From: Hyphococcus sp.
GTDB lineage: Bacteria > Pseudomonadota > Alphaproteobacteria > Caulobacterales > Parvularculaceae
Assembly (NCBI GenBank): GCA_021604605.1
Contig: BQJH01000026.1
Coordinates: forward strand, 1 to 18,282
Direction: 5' to 3'
DNA length: 18,282 nt
Shown: positions 14,812 through 18,282 of the stretch, one piece after another
How positions within the stretch are numbered: the first letter of the stretch is position 1
How the letters are laid out: each line of letters opens with the position of its first letter
Notes under the pieces: generated by a model
What the model was told of the DNA's origin: nothing
What the model saw: only the letters and a program-made list of their open reading frames with translations
Database searches by the model: none
Position numbers and translations under genes: made by a program

Positions 14812-15294
14812 CTAGAGTTGGCCGAGCATATGCTCAGCGCTTGATACATCAAAAGCGCCTGGCTCTTCGACATTCAAATGCTTGACCATGCCGTCTTCAA
14901 TCACGATCGAAAAACGCTGGGCCCGTTCGCCCATGCCAAAGCCTTTACCGTCCATGGCAAGGCCAAGAGCTCTGGCAAAGTCGCCGTTGCCGTCCGCAAG
15001 CATTTCAACTTTGCCGCCAGCGTTTTGGTCTTTGCCCCATGCGTCCATGACAAAAGCATCATTGACGGACATACAGACAATTTTATCGACACCTTTGGCC
15101 TGAAACTCGGCAGCTTTTTCAACAAACCCAGGCAGATGTTTCGCCGAACAGGTCGGCGTAAAGGCGCCGGGAACAGAAAACAGCGCAACCTTACCGCTCC
15201 CTAAAAATTCCCCGGCATCAACCTGATCCGGGCCAGCGTCAGTTGCCAGCATAACTTTTGCGCTTGGGATTTTATCACCAACAGAAATCGTCAT
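14812..15294 (-). CDS. Prx5-type (type II) peroxiredoxin, 1-Cys form
   Basis: Thiol peroxidase reducing H2O2 and organic hydroperoxides. 160 residues. The peroxidatic Cys49 sits in VPGAFTPTCSAKHLPGF, the Prx5/type II signature with the Thr-Cys active site. A second family-typical Cys74 lies in KIVCMSVND. There is no resolving Cys near the C-terminus (FDVSSAEHML), so reduction by glutathione/glutaredoxin is the likely route. The frame is open further upstream from a TTG, but AGGAGG at 15304-15309, 9 nt before the ATG, settles the start at 15294. It is divergent from the GFA-family gene and convergent with rnhA; rnhA-peroxiredoxin adjacency is common in alphaproteobacteria, although the orientation is inverted here. 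Confidence 0.93.
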   Translation of the reverse strand: MTISVGDKIPSAKVMLATDAGPDQVDAGEFLGSGKVALFSVPGAFTPTCSAKHLPGFVEKAAEFQAKGVDKIVCMSVNDAFVMDAWGKDQNAGGKVEMLADGNGDFARALGLAMDGKGFGMGERAQRFSIVIEDGMVKHLNVEEPGAFDVSSAEHMLGQL

Positions 15295-15303
15295 CTTAGA
15301 AAT

Positions 15304-15309
15304 CCTCCT
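15304..15309 (-). promoter_or_regulatory. Consensus Shine-Dalgarno fixing the peroxiredoxin start
   Basis: AGGAGG on the minus strand, 9 nt upstream of the ATG at 15294. It lies inside the longer open frame, which argues against a TTG start near 15366 that would add 24 unrelated residues. Confidence 0.8.
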
Positions 15310-15422
15310 AGGGTCAAATGAGATAGTAGAACTATTGAGGGGCGTTTTATCCCTCTTGTTTGCCAAGGTCTATGGCTAGTCTATATTTCAAGCCACTGGA
15401 CACCCTTGGAGTTCTAACAATC

Positions 15423-15803
15423 ATGGCTGATATTCATCACTATGGCTCATGTCTGTGCGGCGACATAAAATTACAAGCCTCCGGCGCACCTTTAAGCGTT
15501 GCTTTTTGCCATTGCTCGAGTTGCCGGAGACATACTGGCGCACCAGTTTCAATCTTCGCTGATTATAAAATTGAACAAATCACCTACTCAAAAGCCAAGC
15601 CCACATTATACGAATCCTCAAAGGGCGTCTTTCGTGGGTATTGCCCTTCATGCGGATCAACAATTTCCTATCAGGGCGACAATCTGCCGGATATGGTCCA
15701 CATACATACCGGCGTCTTTGACGACCCTTCTCATTTCATCCCGACACAGCACGACAATGTAGAGAGCAAACCACCATGGCTTTGTGTCTCCGTCACCGAG
15801 TAG
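15423..15803 (+). CDS. GFA/CENP-V-fold zinc-binding protein
   Basis: Member of the glutathione-dependent formaldehyde-activating (GFA) domain family; most members, including this one, have no demonstrated activity. 126 residues. The zinc ligands are complete: Cys10 and Cys12 (GSCLCGD), Cys29, Cys31 and Cys34 (FCHCSSCRRHTGAP), and Cys74 and Cys77 (GYCPSCGS). The C-terminal segment HTGVFDD then PPWLCV is typical. The start at 15423 puts the first Cys motif at the family's usual distance from the N-terminus; GGAG lies 11 nt upstream. An in-frame ATG at 15372 and a TTG at 15360 would add 17 or 21 residues and cannot be fully excluded. It is divergent from a thiol peroxidase gene, a context that fits a thiol or aldehyde stress role without proving one. 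Confidence 0.88.
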   Translation: MADIHHYGSCLCGDIKLQASGAPLSVAFCHCSSCRRHTGAPVSIFADYKIEQITYSKAKPTLYESSKGVFRGYCPSCGSTISYQGDNLPDMVHIHTGVFDDPSHFIPTQHDNVESKPPWLCVSVTE

Positions 15804-15910
15804 GTTGAGTGGTTGATTTTCGTAAGAGTATGAGAATGAAATCTTATATCCTTCCCTGAACTGTATGCCTTCTTGCACATCGACATTGCAGCGAATAGGC
15901 TGCGTCCTTC
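15804..15910 (+). promoter_or_regulatory. Short spacer before yqgE
   Basis: 107 bp with no clear terminator for the GFA-family gene and no convincing promoter. TTGATT about 17 nt before ATGAAA is a weak candidate. The Shine-Dalgarno for yqgE is poor (AGG about 11-14 nt before the ATG). Confidence 0.25.
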
Positions 15911-16537
15911 ATGAGAAAAAAAACCCTATCCCCAACACAAAGCGACCGTGATTTTCTGCGCGGGCAACTTTTAATTGCGATGCCGAATATGGGTGATCCG
16001 CGGTTTGAGCGGTCAGTAATTTTCATCTGTGCGCATGATGAAGAACATGCGATGGGTTTAATCATCAACAAGCGCCTTGCTGACACCGAACTCTCTGCAC
16101 TCTTAAAACAGTTGGACATTTCTCCACGTGACGGCGCAGACGAAACGCCGGTTTTCTTTGGCGGCCCTGTGCAAACTGAGCGCGGTGTCGTGTTGCATAC
16201 GCTGGATTATAATATTGAAAAGACAATCGATCTTGGCGGTGAGATCGGCCTGACAGCAACTAAGGATGTGCTGCATGATATAGGCGGCGAAGAACCTTTG
16301 CGTGAACCGCCGCGAGAATATCTTCTGGCGCTTGGTCATGCCGGATGGGGACCCGGTCAATTAGAGCAAGAGATCGCCATGAATGTCTGGATCCATTGCG
16401 ATCCGGATGAGAGTATTATTTTCCGAGGCGCTGAAACAGCATCCTGGAAACAGGCCCTCGCAAAGCTTGGCGTGACGAGCGCCATGCTGTCGCCAGAATG
16501 GGCGTCAACACGTAGTGACGACCAACCACTGAATTAA
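15911..16537 (+). CDS. yqgE: YqgE/AlgH family protein (DUF179)
   Basis: Conserved bacterial protein of unclear biochemical role; AlgH was named in Pseudomonas for an effect on alginate genes. 208 residues, slightly longer than usual through a short N-terminal extension. Family motifs occur in order: RGQLLIAMPNMGDPRFERSV (17-36), FICAHDEEHAMGLIIN (38-53), PVFFGGPVQTERGVVLH (80-96), LLALGHAGWGPGQLEQEI (138-155) and NVWIHCD (158-164). There is no signal peptide or membrane segment, so it should be cytoplasmic. It sits near a peroxiredoxin gene, a neighbourhood seen in several alphaproteobacteria. It is convergent with the EAL gene across 156 bp. Confidence 0.93.
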   Translation: MRKKTLSPTQSDRDFLRGQLLIAMPNMGDPRFERSVIFICAHDEEHAMGLIINKRLADTELSALLKQLDISPRDGADETPVFFGGPVQTERGVVLHTLDYNIEKTIDLGGEIGLTATKDVLHDIGGEEPLREPPREYLLALGHAGWGPGQLEQEIAMNVWIHCDPDESIIFRGAETASWKQALAKLGVTSAMLSPEWASTRSDDQPLN

Positions 16538-16693
16538 AGCTGCGGACGAAAAAGCTTGCTTGGGTTTTCAAATACCCAGCACGCACCCTTTTAGAATTAG
16601 AGCCGTAGAGGCATCGTTTTGCCGAGGCGAACGTCTGACCCCTCAACTCTCAGTCAAAATTTAGACTTATGGATAGGTGCTTCAGGCTCTTGG
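16538..16693. other. Convergent yqgE/EAL spacer with a weak terminator-like hairpin
   Basis: A short stem (TGGGT/ACCCA, 16561-16578) read on the minus strand is followed nine bases later by a T5 run (16550 region). It could weakly terminate the EAL gene. No other structure or gene was found. Confidence 0.25.
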
Positions 16694-18282
16694 TTAACGC
16701 ATGCTCCCACGACGCCATAGCCAACTAGAACCGGATTTCCCGCGATCGTCTTCTGGAGATGTCTCAGCTAGATCGGACGCTAACGAAGCCTCTTTGTCTA
16801 TCGCCTCGGGCGTCAACTCTGGTTGCATTTCAGCTTCAGCGAGTTCAGCAGACGTGTTTTCATCCGCTTTAGTCTCGACCGCTGGTTTTTCTTTGTCGTT
16901 TTCACCAGCTTGGGCCGTCACGTCTGCTTTTGTATCGGCCGCATCATTTTCTAAGCCAGAACTTTCTACAGCCGCGCTTTTCTTTTCGACAGCATGAACT
17001 TTTTCTTCCGGCTTACCGAGCGCATAGCCCTGCCCGTAATCAAGCCCCAACTTAGCAGCTGCTTTTGCCGCAGATGATGTCTCGATACCTTCAACAATAA
17101 CCTTCAAACCGAGATCTTTGCCTAGGCCAGCAAGCGAGCCGACAATTTTTGAGCCATCACCACCGGCTTCAAGATCAGCGGCAAAAGATTTGTCAATCTT
17201 GAGAAAATCAAAATCATATTTCCGCAAGTTGGAAAGGCAAGAGAAGCCGGCGCCAAAATCATCAAATGCCAGAGCAACGCCAGCGCTTTTTAGCTTTTTG
17301 AAAATTGAACCCGCCGCCTCTTCGCCTTCAGTAATCGCATCGCTCTCGGTTAACTCAAGCACAAGGCTGCCTTTCGGCAGCTTGTATTCTTTGACAGCGT
17401 CCTTAACGGCGTCAAGGAAACTCGTTTCGCGCATTTGAGTCCATGAAAGGTTCATGGCGACGAAGATTTTACTGCGTTTATTTTCGTCCAACTTTTCAGA
17501 GAGAAAGGCTGCTGCCTGATCAAGCATTGTCTGCGCCAGAAGGTTTGCCTTACCGGCCGTTTCAGCGGCCTTCACAAAAGTCTCAGGCCCTTCATCAGCG
17601 CCGTTTTCCTGGTCGCGCCAACGCGCCAATGCTTCATAGCCAACTGTCTTATTATCTTTCAGGCCGACAATAGGTTGGAAGGCCGCAACGATATCACCGT
17701 TGTCCAGAGCGCCTGCCATCTTTGCAGCGAGCCCGCCTGCAACAGTTGGAACAATCGCCGCAGCGGTAGCCTGACGAACAGTGCGCCCGCTGACGCCATT
17801 GTCTTTTGATGGTTTAAACTGTGGGGATGCTGTTTCAAAAAAAGCGACGATACGCTCTAACTCGCCCGCATCTTCATTTGCCGCCCTTGCCCCGCGAATA
17901 CGCAGCAGGCGACCATCGAAAAGTTTAAGCGCCACATCAAATGGACCGTCCACCGGCGCCAGCACGTCTTTTTTAAACTGGGAAATATCTTTCTTATGGA
18001 TAAAATTCGTCAGCGCTTCCGGTGTAAACGCCGCAGTTGAGTCAGCGCCCAGTAACTCCGGTAACGATTCCGTTTGGTCGATTGCATTCGGGCTCCAGTC
18101 CCAGATCGCCACGCCGGAATAATCAAGCACTTTTGCCAAAGACCCATCAAGCTGGATGTGCATCCCACCCGCATCGCTCTGGTAATTTTGCTGATGCTCA
18201 ATGTCGTTGGTTTCATCAAATATGTCGCGCTCTGCAAAGTGTGCGACAGAGTCATTTGAAAGCCCATGATCGTGTAACTGTG
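16694..18282 (-). CDS. EAL-domain c-di-GMP phosphodiesterase with PAS-like N-terminus, 5'-truncated by the window edge
   Basis: Hydrolyses cyclic di-GMP to pGpG. The frame stays open to the window edge: 39 further codons precede the first Met codon at 18163, which lacks a proper Shine-Dalgarno, so the true start is outside. Numbering from that Met, residues 1-110 look PAS-like (VLDYSGVAIWDWSP, then DGRLLRIRGARA). A linker follows, then the EAL domain at about 150-390. All residues needed for activity are present: EAL at 177-179 (YEALARW), Asn238, Glu270, Asp301 and Asp302 (DDFGAGFSCL), Lys322 (LKIDKSF), Glu358 (VEGIET) and Gln378 (GQGYALGKP). Residues 390-480 are an acidic Ala/Glu/Asp-rich, probably disordered tail that ends in GSSWLWRRGSMR. 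No GGDEF domain or membrane segment is visible in this part. An active phosphodiesterase is likely. Confidence 0.92.
   Translation of the reverse strand, partial: QLHDHGLSNDSVAHFAERDIFDETNDIEHQQNYQSDAGGMHIQLDGSLAKVLDYSGVAIWDWSPNAIDQTESLPELLGADSTAAFTPEALTNFIHKKDISQFKKDVLAPVDGPFDVALKLFDGRLLRIRGARAANEDAGELERIVAFFETASPQFKPSKDNGVSGRTVRQATAAAIVPTVAGGLAAKMAGALDNGDIVAAFQPIVGLKDNKTVGYEALARWRDQENGADEGPETFVKAAETAGKANLLAQTMLDQAAAFLSEKLDENKRSKIFVAMNLSWTQMRETSFLDAVKDAVKEYKLPKGSLVLELTESDAITEGEEAAGSIFKKLKSAGVALAFDDFGAGFSCLSNLRKYDFDFLKIDKSFAADLEAGGDGSKIVGSLAGLGKDLGLKVIVEGIETSSAAKAAAKLGLDYGQGYALGKPEEKVHAVEKKSAAVESSGLENDAADTKADVTAQAGENDKEKPAVETKADENTSAELAEAEMQPELTPEAIDKEASLASDLAETSPEDDRGKSGSSWLWRRGSMR

Noticed and set aside
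15295..15366. 24-residue N-terminal extension of the peroxiredoxin
   Set aside because: AGGAGG lies within it, directly before the ATG at 15294, and the family normally starts close to the MTISVGDKIP segment.
15360..15422. Upstream extension of the GFA-family protein from TTG 15360 or ATG 15372
   Set aside because: The added residues do not resemble the family N-terminus, which usually begins shortly before the first Cys motif; kept as a minor uncertainty only.
1..18282. CRISPR arrays, tRNA genes, insertion sequences, phage or toxin-antitoxin modules
   Set aside because: No regularly spaced direct repeats, tRNA-like cloverleaf, transposase, integrase or toxin-like frames were seen; the genes are ordinary chromosomal families.

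Overview
The window looks like chromosomal DNA of an alphaproteobacterium with roughly balanced base composition (G+C judged by eye, not computed). The lineage call rests on three things: the neighbourhood ispH / rnhA / peroxiredoxin / YqgE, the alphaproteobacterial flavour of ArgRS and IspH, and an Oar-type TonB-dependent receptor of the kind common in Caulobacterales, Maricaulales, Parvularculales and sphingomonads. No tRNA, rRNA, CRISPR, insertion sequence, phage or integration signature was seen. This is mostly core genome with a peptide-handling stretch in the middle.

Left part (1-4634): the 3' two thirds of rnr (RNase R) run into the window on the + strand. They end 10 bp from the convergent stop of an oligopeptidase B gene. 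After a 233-bp divergent spacer comes an exported methionine sulfoxide reductase A.

Middle part (4644-10860): a bidirectional terminator separates msrA from a minus-strand M3 metallopeptidase lipoprotein (Dcp-like). Upstream of that lies a 1117-residue Oar-like TonB-dependent receptor with its own strong terminator. Receptor, surface or periplasmic M3 peptidase and cytoplasmic-type oligopeptidase B together suggest uptake and stepwise breakdown of peptides, but they are separate transcription units and the functional link is inferred. The 319-bp leader of the receptor is unusually rich in palindromes.

Right-centre (10861-13330): a two-gene minus-strand unit, an unrecognised small lipoprotein followed by argS. 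They overlap by 4 bp (ATGA), and argS has no visible Shine-Dalgarno of its own.

Right part (13331-18282): ispH and rnhA on +, a Prx5-type peroxiredoxin on minus convergent with rnhA, then a small zinc GFA-family protein and YqgE/AlgH on +. Last comes a minus-strand EAL-domain c-di-GMP phosphodiesterase whose frame is open to the window edge, so its N-terminus is missing. It has a complete set of EAL catalytic residues and a roughly 100-residue acidic tail ending in a Trp/Arg-rich peptide.

I did not find a clearly new multi-gene system. The best leads are the lipoprotein-argS coupling, the palindromic control region and paired cysteines of the Oar receptor, altered S2-subsite residues in oligopeptidase B, the C-terminal tail of the EAL protein, and an apparent excess of the palindrome GGCGCC across the window.
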